Assembly: GCA_903854725.1 (NCBI GenBank)
Contig: CAINWZ010000022.1
Span: 1 to 40,173 of the forward strand
Length of the DNA: 40,173 bases
From: an uncultured Bacteroidota bacterium
GTDB taxonomy: Bacteria > Bacteroidota > Bacteroidia > Chitinophagales > Chitinophagaceae
Reading direction: 5' to 3'
The notes under the pieces were generated by a model. That model was given only the letters and a program-made list of their open reading frames with translations, was not told the origin of the DNA and did no database searches. Positions 7,093 through 16,768 of the stretch are shown one piece after another (within the stretch, counting starts at the first letter, position 1; each line of letters starts with the position of its first letter). The position numbers were made by a program, and so were the translations under genes.

Positions 7093-8262
7093 TTATGTGT
7101 AGCGTAAATAAGGCTGCATTTCTTTTTCCCAATGAGAAACTTTTAATGCTGCCACTACTTTATTCAACCAATCTTTTAAAGGCAGATCAAATAAGGTCTC
7201 GGCATTGGGAATGCCTAATAACAAAGATAAATGATTTACACCAGTAGGGTTTACATTAGTAGGATAAGCCTGCCATTTAAATTGTTGTGGATGAATATCC
7301 TTTATTAATTTTAATAAAATCAACCCATTTAAAACAGCATTAAATTGATTCGGCGCTATAACTTTTATGCGTATCCCTTTTATTTCACTGATTGTATTAT
7401 CTACAACCATTGTTAGTGGCATGGTTTCAATTTTAATATCTTCTCTTAGAATATTTTGCCAAACCATTGCCATGGCAGGTAAATTAAACCAGGAAGCACC
7501 TAGCCATTCAAAAGAAAACTTACTACCTCTTCCTACAGAAACATTGGTTGCTTCAAATAAACATAATCCAGGATATAACAAACAGGCTTCAAAATTTTGT
7601 AAGGCAGGAGAGGGATTGATCCATTTACTATTCCAATCATAAAATAATTGTTCTCTATTCCAATTTTTGCAAGGAATAACTTCTAAGGAAGCATTCCAGT
7701 TTTGTGTTGTATTAAAATAAGAAGCTAATTCTCCTAAAGTACATTGATGTTTAATAGGAATAGAGAACCTGCCTATAAAACTACTCAATGACTCATCAAG
7801 CATCGGCCCTTCAGCCATGGATAATTTACCCCCTAATGGGTTGGGCCTGTCTAATAGGTATATTGGCAACTTAAAGGTAGCAGCAGCTTCTATAAAATAA
7901 GTCATTGTCCATAAGTAGGTATAAAAACGTGTTCCAGCATCTGGGATATCAAATAACAATATTTCTATCCCTTCAACATCTTCTTTTGTAGGACTCAATT
8001 TTTCATTATACAAACTAATGATTGACAATTTTGTAATGGAGTCTATTGCATTATTTATTTTAAGTCCATCTGCTCCTTGAGTGGATATACCATGTTCAGG
8101 AGAAAATAATTTTACAATATTAAAGCCAGCATCTAATAAAGCTTTTCTACTAGAAACACCTTTTGAAGTAGTAGCAGCATCATTGGTCAAAAATCCAATA
8201 TTTTTTGTTTTCCAGTTTGGATGATTGGCAAGTAAAGTATCTACCCCAAATTGAATTGTCAT
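7093..8262 (-). CDS. namZ: NamZ-type exo-beta-N-acetylmuramidase (DUF1343, GH171)
   Basis: NamZ enzymes remove terminal MurNAc from peptidoglycan fragments. The 389-residue protein carries the family marks: GVDTLL at the start, IGFLTNDAA, the conserved FSPEHG motif (usually FGPEHG) near residue 55, LFDIPDAGTRFYTY and LLDRPNPLGG, and VGRGSKFSFEW later. Length fits the mature enzyme. Family members characterised so far are secreted, but this sequence begins MTIQFGVD with no signal peptide or lipobox, and there is no room for one because the upstream gene's stop lies one base before the ATG. The product should therefore stay in the cytoplasm, perhaps to process imported muropeptides. It is followed after 16 nt by the LTA-synthase-like gene. 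Confidence 0.85.
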   Translation of the reverse strand: MTIQFGVDTLLANHPNWKTKNIGFLTNDAATTSKGVSSRKALLDAGFNIVKLFSPEHGISTQGADGLKINNAIDSITKLSIISLYNEKLSPTKEDVEGIEILLFDIPDAGTRFYTYLWTMTYFIEAAATFKLPIYLLDRPNPLGGKLSMAEGPMLDESLSSFIGRFSIPIKHQCTLGELASYFNTTQNWNASLEVIPCKNWNREQLFYDWNSKWINPSPALQNFEACLLYPGLCLFEATNVSVGRGSKFSFEWLGASWFNLPAMAMVWQNILREDIKIETMPLTMVVDNTISEIKGIRIKVIAPNQFNAVLNGLILLKLIKDIHPQQFKWQAYPTNVNPTGVNHLSLLLGIPNAETLFDLPLKDWLNKVVAALKVSHWEKEMQPYLRYT

Positions 8263-8263
8263 C

Positions 8264-8791
8264 TTAGATTGTCGATTTCTTGAATTGTAAAGTTAGTTTC
8301 AAATGCTCCATAACATTAAATATAATGGGGCAGCGGTCATAGTGCATATAGGTCGTAAAAAGTCTTTTCTTTAATTGAGGAATATCAAAAGCGGGGAATT
8401 CTTTACAACCCGCAAATCTATGCTCATAAACAGAGCAGCTATTTCCTACTAAGAAATGACAGGGTATGGCATTAATTACCATTCGCCCTGATTCTCCCTT
8501 AGAAATATACTCCGTATCAAATGCATCTCTTGTTTTACCTAAATGGTTCGCCAAATGGGTGGCTTCTTGCTCGTCAATATTTACCATGAGACTTTTACAG
8601 CAATTGCCACAGCTTGTGCAATCAATTTTAGGGCTAATCTGCTCTGATAAAGCAGTTGCTTCCGCATCAAGAGTTTCACTATCTATTTCGCTTAAAAATG
8701 CTTGAAATTGATCATTTTCCGAGCTTAATTCGGCGGCCTTTGATTTGATGTAGTCAAGGTCTACAATGGGGTATTTTGGGTCTGTTTTGAT
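8264..8791 (-). CDS. YkgJ-family Cys-cluster protein with non-AUG start
   Basis: The first ATG in this frame (8587) gives only 107 residues and would lack the family's N-terminal metal-binding motif. Reading upstream, the frame stays open to a TAA at 8795-8797 and encodes Asp-Cys-Thr-Ser-Cys-Gly-Asn-Cys-Cys (about 8597-8623), the hallmark cluster of YkgJ/UPF0153 proteins thought to bind zinc or an Fe-S centre. Later cysteines at CHFLVGNSCSVYEHRFAGCKEFP complete the set. The true protein is therefore about 175 residues. The extension has no ATG, GTG or TTG; the likeliest starts are ATC at 8789-8791 (protein would read M-KTDPKYP) or ATT at 8765-8767. TATCTTTA, a -7-like box, sits 4 nt before the ATC. 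A start-codon mutation or a base error is also possible. It is followed by NamZ after one base. Confidence 0.75.
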   Translation of the reverse strand: MKTDPKYPIVDLDYIKSKAAELSSENDQFQAFLSEIDSETLDAEATALSEQISPKIDCTSCGNCCKSLMVNIDEQEATHLANHLGKTRDAFDTEYISKGESGRMVINAIPCHFLVGNSCSVYEHRFAGCKEFPAFDIPQLKKRLFTTYMHYDRCPIIFNVMEHLKLTLQFKKSTI

Positions 8792-8853
8792 GGTTTAAAG
8801 ATAAGTGAATAATCTTTTATCCACATAAATTGGGCAATTGGTGAAAAGTAAAA

Positions 8854-8883
8854 TTGGGGTAACCACCATGCTCATTAGATTTG
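8854..8883 (+). promoter_or_regulatory. Promoter of the parE operon
   Basis: TTG (8854-8856), 19 nt, then TAGATTTG (8876-8883) matches the Bacteroidota promoter pattern. Transcription would begin near 8888-8890. The two upstream in-frame start codons (GTG 8838, ATG 8868) lie before this point, so they cannot be used from this promoter, which supports the parE start at 8928. Confidence 0.75.
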
Positions 8884-8927
8884 CAGACGGACAAGGGCCT
8901 ATTTTAGCCCCTAAAGCATTGATAATT

Positions 8928-10823
8928 ATGGCAGAAACTAAGATTCCATCAGAGTATAATGAAGACTCCATTCGGTCTTTAGATTGGAAAGAACATATAC
9001 GATTAAGACCAGGTATGTACATTGGTAAATTAGGAGACGGCTCTGCTCCTGATGATGGTATTTATGTACTCATGAAAGAAGTTATTGATAACTGTATTGA
9101 TGAACATACCATGGGCTATGGTAAACAAATTGAAATTAGCATTGCAGGAAAAGCAGTCACCATTAGAGATTATGGTCGCGGCATTCCATTAGGAAAAATT
9201 GTAGATGTAGTAAGTAAAATTAATACGGGCGCTAAATACGATAGTAAAGCTTTCCAAAAATCGGTGGGCTTAAATGGAGTAGGTACCAAAGCGGTGAATG
9301 CCTTAAGTGAAGATTTTTTAGTAACTGCTTTTAGAGAGGGTAAACAACGTTCTGCAAGTTTTAAAAAAGGAGTATTAGTACAAGAGACAAAAGAAACTAA
9401 AACAACAGAAGCGAATGGGACATTGGTTGTATTTACACCAGATTCTGCTATGTTTAAAAATTACCATTATATACATGAGTATATCGATGGTCAATTATGG
9501 AACTATTGTTATTTAAATGCGGGTTTAAGTATTTTATTCAATGACAAGAAATATGTAAGTAAAAATGGCTTGTTAGATTTATTAGAAAGAAAAACAAATC
9601 CAGATGAACTAAGGTATCCAATTATACATTTAAAAGGAGAAGATATTGAAGTGGCCATGTCACATAACAATGATTATGGTGAAGATATTTTTTCTTTTGT
9701 CAATGGTCAATATACCACACAGGGTGGAACGCATCAGCAAGCATTTAGAGAAGCTTATATAAAAGTTATAAGAGATTTTTATAAAAAGGATTATGACGCA
9801 TCTGATATCAGAACCAGCATTGTTGCTGCCATTTCGGTAAGAGTGCAAGAGCCAGTATTTGAAAGTCAAACAAAAACGAAATTAGGTTCGCAGAATGTAG
9901 CAGATGGTGGGCCTAGTATGAAGAATTTTGTAACTGAATTTTTAGCTAAAGAATTAGATAATTTTTTACATAGAAATTCAGCCACAGCTGAAGCGTTAAA
10001 AAAACGTATCGAACAAAATGAGCATGAAAGAAAAGAATTGGCAGGTATTAAGAAATTAGCCAATGAGCGTGCCAAGAAAGCCAATCTTCACAATAAAAAA
10101 TTAAGAGATTGTCGCGTGCATTTAAACGATGATTTACCTGCAAAAAATAAAGAAATATTTATATCCTTACAACAAGGCAGCACTTTATTTATTACCGAAG
10201 GAGATTCGGCTAGTGGAAGTATTACCAAGTCGCGCAATGTAGATACACAAGCCGTTTTTAGTTTAAGAGGTAAGCCTTTAAATGCATTTGGCTTGACTAA
10301 AAAAGTAGTGTACGAAAATGAAGAGTTTAATTTATTGCAACACGCTTTAAATATCGAAGAAGGGTTAGAAGGCTTAAGGTATAATCAAATTGTTATTGCA
10401 ACAGATGCCGATGTAGATGGGATGCACATTCGTTTGTTAATACTCACTTTCTTTTTACAATTCTTCCCTGATTTAGTAAAGAAGGGGCATGTATTTGTTT
10501 TAGAAACACCTTTGTTTAGAGTGCGTAATAAACAGAAAACAATTTATTGTTACGACGAAGCTGAAAAACAAGCTGCCATGAAAGAATTAGGAGCTAAGCC
10601 TGAAATTACTAGGTTTAAAGGGTTAGGTGAAATTAGTCCTGAAGAATTTGGCAAGTTTATCAATGCAGACATTAAATTGGATCCTGTTATTTTAGAGCAA
10701 GGTGATCACATTCAACATTTGTTAGAATATTATATGGGTAAGAATACCCCAGAGAGACAGGATTTTATTATCAATAATTTAAAAGTAGAACTGGATAAAG
10801 CGCATGATACACTTAGTATTTAA
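8928..10823 (+). CDS. parE: DNA topoisomerase IV subunit B
   Basis: ParE is the ATPase subunit of the type IIA enzyme that decatenates daughter chromosomes. From the chosen start the protein has 631 residues. The GHKL ATPase shows EVIDNCIDE (51-59, with the Mg-binding Asn and catalytic Glu region), DYGRGIP (81-87) and [13 protein letters not shown] (114-126). The TOPRIM domain has EGDSASG with Glu424 and the DADVDG metal motif further on. Length is that of ParE, without the long GyrB insertion. The frame is open from 8838, but Met at 8928 is chosen because homologues begin close to this point and a promoter lies between. It heads the run parE-DUF1835-cupin-parC-cvfB-thiolase and overlaps the next gene by 20 nt. 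GyrB is the alternative, but pairing with parC favours ParE. Confidence 0.92.
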   Translation: MAETKIPSEYNEDSIRSLDWKEHIRLRPGMYIGKLGDGSAPDDGIYVLMKEVIDNCIDEHTMGYGKQIEISIAGKAVTIRDYGRGIPLGKIVDVVSKINTGAKYDSKAFQKSVGLNGVGTKAVNALSEDFLVTAFREGKQRSASFKKGVLVQETKETKTTEANGTLVVFTPDSAMFKNYHYIHEYIDGQLWNYCYLNAGLSILFNDKKYVSKNGLLDLLERKTNPDELRYPIIHLKGEDIEVAMSHNNDYGEDIFSFVNGQYTTQGGTHQQAFREAYIKVIRDFYKKDYDASDIRTSIVAAISVRVQEPVFESQTKTKLGSQNVADGGPSMKNFVTEFLAKELDNFLHRNSATAEALKKRIEQNEHERKELAGIKKLANERAKKANLHNKKLRDCRVHLNDDLPAKNKEIFISLQQGSTLFITEGDSASGSITKSRNVDTQAVFSLRGKPLNAFGLTKKVVYENEEFNLLQHALNIEEGLEGLRYNQIVIATDADVDGMHIRLLILTFFLQFFPDLVKKGHVFVLETPLFRVRNKQKTIYCYDEAEKQAAMKELGAKPEITRFKGLGEISPEEFGKFINADIKLDPVILEQGDHIQHLLEYYMGKNTPERQDFIINNLKVELDKAHDTLSI

Positions 10824-11637
10824 TACAGCAGATGTTGCTTCCATAAAAGCAGCCATCGAATTAGATGAAACATTAGCAGGTAAAGTCATTGAAATAAAAG
10901 ATGATTATGCCGTGGGGCCCTTGTTAGCTATATATGAGTCAGAGGGCTACCAAGTAAGACGTGATTGGTGGGCTGGAGTATTAGAGCACTCTCCCTATGT
11001 AGATCAATTAGATATTGTAGATGATAAATTAACTGTACATCAGCTCATTCAAAATTTAGAGGAAGACCCAGCAGAAGAAGTATGGTTTTGGATGGGGCAA
11101 AATGCACATGATGTTTGCGGTTATTATTGGTTAATGAGCCAGCTAAAACCTTATCAAGGTCGTTTGCAAGTATTGTATTTGAATAATCTTCCTTTTTTAA
11201 ATGATAAAGGGCAATTATTTTATCCAACACATTTAAGCGAAATACAACCTAAAGAATTTTTGAAAGCAAAAAAATTAGCTCGTCCCATAACTTTAAGTGA
11301 ATTCGAAATTGATCCAGATGAGTGGAATAAATTATGTAATGAAAATGATGGCGTTCGCTTTTTAGAAGGCGGGAAGAAATTGGTAAGTATGCCTATCAAT
11401 TTTTATGATAAAGACATTTATTCTTTATTGACTAAAAATGCGCAGAAATTACCTAGTGCACTTGCTCATATTTTAAGTAAAATGAAGATTAAAACAGGAG
11501 ATGCTTTTATTGTATCAAGATTAAAGGCTATGGAAACATTGGGTAAGCTAGTCTTTACAGGTAATTGGCAAAAAGGCTGGAAAGATATGGTGGTGCAAAT
11601 GCCTGGGGGATCTAGTGTGGTGGTGGAAGAAGCATAA
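10804..11637 (+). CDS. DUF1835-domain protein in the topoisomerase IV operon
   Basis: The 277-residue protein matches the DUF1835 pattern: an N-terminal strand [18 protein letters not shown], then DDYAVGPL, which corresponds to the conserved D-x-L-S-x-G-P-L region of the family, and a [18 protein letters not shown] segment. The C-terminal part (about 165-277) looks like the DUF3658-type helical region often attached. No catalytic function is established for the family. It is soluble, with no signal peptide. The ATG at 10804 lies inside parE, giving a 20-nt overlap and so likely translational coupling; parC follows two genes later. Placement suggests co-expression with topoisomerase IV but does not prove a shared function. 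Confidence 0.8.
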   Translation: MIHLVFNTADVASIKAAIELDETLAGKVIEIKDDYAVGPLLAIYESEGYQVRRDWWAGVLEHSPYVDQLDIVDDKLTVHQLIQNLEEDPAEEVWFWMGQNAHDVCGYYWLMSQLKPYQGRLQVLYLNNLPFLNDKGQLFYPTHLSEIQPKEFLKAKKLARPITLSEFEIDPDEWNKLCNENDGVRFLEGGKKLVSMPINFYDKDIYSLLTKNAQKLPSALAHILSKMKIKTGDAFIVSRLKAMETLGKLVFTGNWQKGWKDMVVQMPGGSSVVVEEA

Positions 11638-11657
11638 AATGGATTTAAAATAAAATA

Positions 11658-12026
11658 ATGAGTGTAACAATTAGTAAGATAGAGGTGAAAGCCATTGATG
11701 AGCGTGGAGCACTACATTATTTTAGTACGAATAGGTCGGGTGAATTTTTATTGGTATATCGAAAAGCAGGATCTGTAAGTGGGCAGCATTATCATACAGG
11801 GAAATCTGCAGGAAAAAATCCAGAGGAAATGTTACTAGTACAAGGTACTTTAACAATGAACTGGAAAAACCTAGGAACGGGTGAAACAGGTACCGTAAAT
11901 ATTGAAGCGCCTTCGAGAGTTGTTATTCAAGCCAATATATGGCATGAAGTAAAAGCGCTAACAGATATTATTTTTATAGAATTAAATAGTTTAGTAGACG
12001 GAAGTGAAGATACTTATCGTCTCTAA
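11658..12026 (+). CDS. Small cupin-fold protein
   Basis: A 122-residue single-domain cupin. The first cupin motif is visible as GQHYHTG (His44, His46), Glu56/57 and Gly63 in LLVQGTL; the second as PSRVVIQANIWHEV with His96. These give the usual His-His-Glu-His metal site. The sequence resembles the cupin half of WxcM/FdtA-like sugar-nucleotide enzymes and other polysaccharide-related cupins, but no sugar genes are nearby, so the substrate is open. It starts 20 nt after DUF1835 and ends 12 nt before parC, so it should be co-transcribed with the topoisomerase genes. Confidence 0.7.
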   Translation: MSVTISKIEVKAIDERGALHYFSTNRSGEFLLVYRKAGSVSGQHYHTGKSAGKNPEEMLLVQGTLTMNWKNLGTGETGTVNIEAPSRVVIQANIWHEVKALTDIIFIELNSLVDGSEDTYRL

Positions 12027-12038
12027 GTAAGTATAAAT

Positions 12039-14561
12039 ATGGCAAAAGAGAAAAATTTAAGTCGCGTTACAGAAAATGAATCAGGTGTTCAAGGCCAATA
12101 TAAAAATTGGTTTTTGGATTATGCTTCTTATGTAATATTAGAGCGTGCGGTACCAGCTATTGAAGATGGTTTGAAACCAGTGCAACGTAGAATTTTACAT
12201 GCCATGAAAGAAATGGATGATGGCAGGTTTAATAAAGTAGCTAATATTATTGGTCAAAGTATGCAATATCATCCGCATGGAGATGCAAGTATTGGAGATG
12301 CTTTGGTAAATATTGGCCAGAAAGATATGCTGGTGGAGACGCAAGGAAACTGGGGTGATGTAAGAACAGGAGATGACGCAGCAGCTGCCAGGTATATTGA
12401 AGCTCGTTTGAGTAAATTTGCTTTAGAAGTTGCTTTTAACGCCAAAACTACCAATTGGGCTTTGAGTTATGATGGCCGTAAGCAAGAACCGATTACATTA
12501 CCTATGAAATTCCCATTGTTGCTAGCTCAAGGAGCAGATGGTATAGCAGTGGGTTTATCGACAAAAATATTACCACATAATTTTATTGAATTAACAGATG
12601 CTGCTATAAAGCATTTGAGAGGAAAGAAATTTCAATTATTACCCGATTTTCAAACAGGCGGCATGATTGATGCCAGTAATTACAATGATGGAAGAAGAGG
12701 TAGTAAGGTAAGAGTAAGGGCGCATATTGAAGAGTTTGATAAGAAAACCTTGCTTATTAAAGATGTTCCCTATGGTGTAACGACTACTCAATTAATGGAA
12801 AGTATTACCAAGGCGAATGATCAAGGTAAAATAAAAATTAAAAAAGTAACTGATGTTACAGCTGCTGAAGTAGAAATTCAAATTGATTTAGCCGCTGGTA
12901 TTTCTCCAGATATTACCATTGATGCTTTGTATGCTTTTACAGATTGTGAAATAAGTATTTCGCCAAATGCTTGTGTCATTGTCAATCAAAAACCTCAATT
13001 TTTAGGTGCATCCGATTTATTGCGTCATTCTGTAGACCACACAAAAAGTTTATTGCAAGCCGAATTACAAATACAACTTAAAGAGTTAGAGGATAAATGG
13101 CATTTCACTAGTTTAGAGAAAATATTTTTTGAAGAAAAAATATATAAAGAATTGGAGAAAAAGCATGCAACTTGGGATAAAGTAATCGATGCTATTGATG
13201 AAGCTTTCCAGCCCTTCAAAAAGAAATTTAAAAAACCAATAGAAAGAACTGATTTATTAAAACTAACAGATAAGCCAGTTAGAAGAATTTACAAATTGGA
13301 TATTGACGAATTAAATGCACAGATTAAAACGATAGAAGAAGAAATAAGAGAAGTAAAAAATCATTTAGCTAATTTAACAGATTATGCAGTTGCCTATTAT
13401 GAAAATTTAACTAAGAAATACGGAAAAGGCAAAGAGCGTAAAACAGAGCTAAAAGAATTTGACACGATACAAGTAAAGCAAGTTGCCATTGCTAATACTA
13501 AATTATATATTAACAGAGCAGAAGGTTTTGTAGGCACTAGTTTGAAGAAGGATGAATTTTTATGTGATTGTACCGACTATGATGATATTATAGCTTTTGC
13601 AAAATCGGGTGTTATGAAAGTGGTCAAAGTGTCCGATAAGGTATTTATTGGTAAAGATATTATACATGCAGCGGTCTTCCAGAAAAATGACGAACGCACT
13701 ACCTACAATATGGTTTATACCGATGGCGCTTCGAGTATAACTTATTCAAAAAGGTTTAATGTAACAGGGGTGACTAGAGATAAAGAATATTTTTTAGCAA
13801 AAAGTACTGAGAAATCGAAAGTGCATTATATGTCTGTCAACTTAAATGGAGAAGCAGAATCGGTTAAAGTTATTTTAAGTCCTAATTGTTCGGCACGTAT
13901 TAAAGAGTTTGACTTTTTCTTTGATTCCTTAGAAGTAAAAGGAAGAAGTAGTGTCGGAAACCAGGTTACTAAATATCCTGTGAAGGCCATAAAGTTAAAA
14001 GAAGCAGGGAAAAGCACATTAGTGGGTCGTAAATTATGGTTTGATGATAAGTTTGGCCGTTTAAATACCGAGGAGAAAGGAATTTATTTGGGTACCTTTG
14101 AAGATGAGAAACTACTTGTTATTACCAAAGACGGTAATTATGAAGTTACTGATACAGAGCAAAGCCAAAGGTTCGATCCTGAGAAAGTAATATTTATAGA
14201 AAAGTTTGATCCAGAAAAAATTGTAACGGCTGTTTATTTAGATAAAGAAAAATTACAATTTAATATCAAACGATTCAATATTGAGACATCTACCTTAAAA
14301 ACACCTTTCTTATTTATTAAAGAAGGTACTGGAAATTATGTAGTAACTGTTTCAACTTTCGCAGAGCCCATTTTAGCAGTGCTTACAGGCAGAGGCACTC
14401 AGGTTAGAAAAGCAAAGTTTAAAGTGAGCAAGATGGTAGATGTAATGGGCTGGAAAGCCATAGGAACAAAACTTATAGATTTTTCTAAATCGGTAGAAAT
14501 GAATTGGGAAAATAAAGTAATTATAAAGGATCCCAATGATGCGCAACCAGAATTGTTTTAA
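12039..14561 (+). CDS. parC: DNA topoisomerase IV subunit A
   Basis: ParC is the DNA-cutting subunit partner of ParE. The 840-residue protein has the winged-helix breakage domain with KPVQRRILHAM (46-56, the quinolone-region QRR), QYHPHGDASIGDAL (76-89) and the catalytic Tyr119 in AAAARYIEARL. A long coiled-coil tower follows (about 330-440, rich in Lys, Glu and Leu), and the C-terminal half is a beta-pinwheel-like region. It lacks the GyrA box (QRRGGKG), in line with topoisomerase IV rather than gyrase. It lies 12 nt behind the cupin gene and 15 nt ahead of cvfB. Confidence 0.92.
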   Translation: MAKEKNLSRVTENESGVQGQYKNWFLDYASYVILERAVPAIEDGLKPVQRRILHAMKEMDDGRFNKVANIIGQSMQYHPHGDASIGDALVNIGQKDMLVETQGNWGDVRTGDDAAAARYIEARLSKFALEVAFNAKTTNWALSYDGRKQEPITLPMKFPLLLAQGADGIAVGLSTKILPHNFIELTDAAIKHLRGKKFQLLPDFQTGGMIDASNYNDGRRGSKVRVRAHIEEFDKKTLLIKDVPYGVTTTQLMESITKANDQGKIKIKKVTDVTAAEVEIQIDLAAGISPDITIDALYAFTDCEISISPNACVIVNQKPQFLGASDLLRHSVDHTKSLLQAELQIQLKELEDKWHFTSLEKIFFEEKIYKELEKKHATWDKVIDAIDEAFQPFKKKFKKPIERTDLLKLTDKPVRRIYKLDIDELNAQIKTIEEEIREVKNHLANLTDYAVAYYENLTKKYGKGKERKTELKEFDTIQVKQVAIANTKLYINRAEGFVGTSLKKDEFLCDCTDYDDIIAFAKSGVMKVVKVSDKVFIGKDIIHAAVFQKNDERTTYNMVYTDGASSITYSKRFNVTGVTRDKEYFLAKSTEKSKVHYMSVNLNGEAESVKVILSPNCSARIKEFDFFFDSLEVKGRSSVGNQVTKYPVKAIKLKEAGKSTLVGRKLWFDDKFGRLNTEEKGIYLGTFEDEKLLVITKDGNYEVTDTEQSQRFDPEKVIFIEKFDPEKIVTAVYLDKEKLQFNIKRFNIETSTLKTPFLFIKEGTGNYVVTVSTFAEPILAVLTGRGTQVRKAKFKVSKMVDVMGWKAIGTKLIDFSKSVEMNWENKVIIKDPNDAQPELF

Positions 14562-14576
14562 ATAAATATAGAAACT

Positions 14577-15473
14577 ATGTCAACGATTAATGTAGGTCAA
14601 TTTAATTTGATGCGTGTAGACCGAAGAGTTGATTTTGGTTTCTATATGGACGATGGTGCCGAAGGTGTTTTATTGCCAAAACGTTTTGTTCCTTCTGGCT
14701 TGCAAGTAGGAGATACTATAAGTGTTTTTGTATATCATGATTCTGATAATCGTTTAATAGCTACTACCCAGGAACCTTTTGCCGTAGTAGGTGATATTGC
14801 AGCTTTAAAAGTAGTAGAAGTAACTTCTCAAGGCGCTTTTTTAGACTGGGGCTTAATGAAAGATTTATTCGTTCCTGTATCTCAACAACTCTCCACCATG
14901 CGTTTAGGTGGAAAATATTTAGTGAAGTTATACATTGATGCACAAACAGGAAGGGTAGCTGCTACTGAAAAAATTGATAAGCAAATTAGCAATGATCATT
15001 TAACGGTGAAAGAAGGAGAAAAAATTAAAATACAAGTATACAGAGAATCAGAGATTGGATATGTGGTTATTGTGAATCAAGTTCACCAAGGATTAGTATA
15101 TAAAAACGAAGTATTTACACATTTACATATTGGTCAATTTATAGACGAAGCTTTTGTTAAAAAAATAAGAGAGGATAATAAATTAGATATAGGATTAGGT
15201 AAGCAAGGCGGTGAAAAATTAGCAGATGACAACCAGAAAATAATTAGTTTACTAAAATCACATAAAGGGTTCTTGCCTTATCATGATAAATCTGCGCCAG
15301 ATGATATTTATGCTTTTTTTGGCATGAGTAAAAAAGCCTTTAAAATGAATGTAGGCATGTTGTATAAGCTTAAATTAATTTCGATTGCAGATGATGGTAT
15401 TCATTTAGTTCCAGAAGTAGCTGTAACAGCAGTTCCTGAAAATACAAATACCCAACCCGATACATCGATTTAA
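14577..15473 (+). CDS. cvfB: CvfB-like S1-domain RNA-binding protein
   Basis: The 298-residue protein has the CvfB/YitL plan: three S1-like OB-folds in tandem (about residues 3-66, 70-135 and 150-210) and a C-terminal winged helix. The first S1 unit begins GQFNLMRVDRRVDFGFYMDD; the second has GAFLDWGLMKDLFVPVSQQ, typical of S1 cores; the winged helix shows SAPDDIYAFFGMSKKAFKMNVGMLYKL. CvfB of Firmicutes binds RNA and affects gene expression; the function in Bacteroidota is inferred. It follows parC by 15 nt and precedes the thiolase by a similar gap, so it probably shares the parE-parC transcript. Confidence 0.85.
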   Translation: MSTINVGQFNLMRVDRRVDFGFYMDDGAEGVLLPKRFVPSGLQVGDTISVFVYHDSDNRLIATTQEPFAVVGDIAALKVVEVTSQGAFLDWGLMKDLFVPVSQQLSTMRLGGKYLVKLYIDAQTGRVAATEKIDKQISNDHLTVKEGEKIKIQVYRESEIGYVVIVNQVHQGLVYKNEVFTHLHIGQFIDEAFVKKIREDNKLDIGLGKQGGEKLADDNQKIISLLKSHKGFLPYHDKSAPDDIYAFFGMSKKAFKMNVGMLYKLKLISIADDGIHLVPEVAVTAVPENTNTQPDTSI

Positions 15474-15505
15474 TTTCGTTTTACAAAATGTATAAATCTG
15501 AAAGT

Positions 15506-16687
15506 ATGAATAAGGAAGTTTACATCGTATCAGCTGCTAGAACACCTATTGGCTCATTTGGTGGTTCTTTAAGTGCTTTGTCTGCTACACAACTAGGTGG
15601 TATAGCAATCAAGGGCGCTTTAGATAAAGCCGGTATTACAGCAGATACAGTAGATGAAGTGATGATGGGATCTGTCATTCAAGCGGGATTAGGCCAAGCA
15701 CCTGCAAGACAGGCTGCTAAATTGGCCGGACTTCCTGATAAAGTTATTTGTACCACTATTAATAAAGTTTGTGCTAGTGGAATGAAATCTATCGCAATTG
15801 CAGCTCAAAATATAATGCTAGGAGATGCAGATATTATTATTGCTGGAGGAATGGAGAGTATGAGTAATGTTCCTTTTTATAATTCCGCGCAACGTTGGGG
15901 TAATAAATATGGTGATACTGTTTTACAAGATGGTTTAGCAAAAGATGGCTTAGTAGATGTATATGATAAAGTGGCAATGGGTAATTTTGCAGATGCATGT
16001 GCGACTAAGTATACTATAAGTAGAGCAGACCAAGATGCCTTTGCTATAAATAGTTATAAAAGTGCTCAGGCGGCAATGAATAATGGATGGTTTAAGGAAG
16101 AAATTATTCCTGTAATCATTCCTCAAAAAAAAGGCGAAGCTATTATAGTAGATAAAGATGAAGAGCCCTTAAAAGTAAATTTCGAAAAACTAACTCAACT
16201 CAATCCAGCATTTAATAAAGAAGGAACCGTAACGGCTGCCAATGCAAGTACCATGAATGATGGCGCAGCTGCATTGGTTTTAATGAGTAGCGATAAAGCA
16301 AAGGCATTAGGTATTAAACCTATTGCCATTATAAAAGGCTTTGCAGATGCAGAACAGGATCCAAAATGGTTTACCACTTCTCCTGCTTTAGCCTTACCCA
16401 AAGCTTTAACAAAAGCTGGTTTAGATAAAACTGCCATAGATTTTTTTGAATTCAATGAAGCTTTTTCAGTAGTGGGAATAGTGAATACACAAATATTATC
16501 AATAGATCCTGCTAAAGTAAACGTTCATGGAGGTGCAGTGGCACTAGGTCATCCATTAGGTTGTAGTGGTGCTAGAATTATGGTTACCCTCATTCATATT
16601 TTACAAAAGAATAAAGCTAAATACGGCGCTGCAGCTATTTGTAATGGAGGAGGAGGCGCAAGTGCAATGGTTATTGAAGCGGTATAA
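15506..16687 (+). CDS. Acetyl-CoA acetyltransferase (thiolase)
   Basis: This thiolase condenses two acetyl-CoA to acetoacetyl-CoA or cleaves 3-ketoacyl-CoA. From the second ATG it has 393 residues, the usual length, and the acyl-accepting cysteine in INKVCASGMK becomes Cys89, the number known for the Zoogloea enzyme. An ATG six codons upstream (15488) is also in frame but gives an extra MYKSES not typical of the family. Other active-site parts are the NEAF motif (FFEFNEAFSV), His in GGAVALGHPLGCSGAR and the final Cys in CNGGGGASAM. The sequence favours the biosynthetic AtoB/PhaA type. It is the last gene of the parE run; no strong terminator follows. Confidence 0.9.
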   Translation: MNKEVYIVSAARTPIGSFGGSLSALSATQLGGIAIKGALDKAGITADTVDEVMMGSVIQAGLGQAPARQAAKLAGLPDKVICTTINKVCASGMKSIAIAAQNIMLGDADIIIAGGMESMSNVPFYNSAQRWGNKYGDTVLQDGLAKDGLVDVYDKVAMGNFADACATKYTISRADQDAFAINSYKSAQAAMNNGWFKEEIIPVIIPQKKGEAIIVDKDEEPLKVNFEKLTQLNPAFNKEGTVTAANASTMNDGAAALVLMSSDKAKALGIKPIAIIKGFADAEQDPKWFTTSPALALPKALTKAGLDKTAIDFFEFNEAFSVVGIVNTQILSIDPAKVNVHGGAVALGHPLGCSGARIMVTLIHILQKNKAKYGAAAICNGGGGASAMVIEAV

Positions 16688-16768
16688 AAATAGGTTTACT
16701 AAGCTATAGGCTTATTAATATACTTTATTCATATTCTTAATTAATGTTCTTTCGCCTTTAAGAATAAA

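Noticed and set aside
8264..8587. Annotating the YkgJ-like gene as a 107-residue protein from the first ATG
   Set aside because: It would drop the CxxCGxCC cluster that defines the family and that is encoded in frame just upstream.
16700..16735. Terminator between thiolase and ytxJ
   Set aside because: The best stem (TAAGC with GCTTA) is 5 bp without a T-run, too weak to call.
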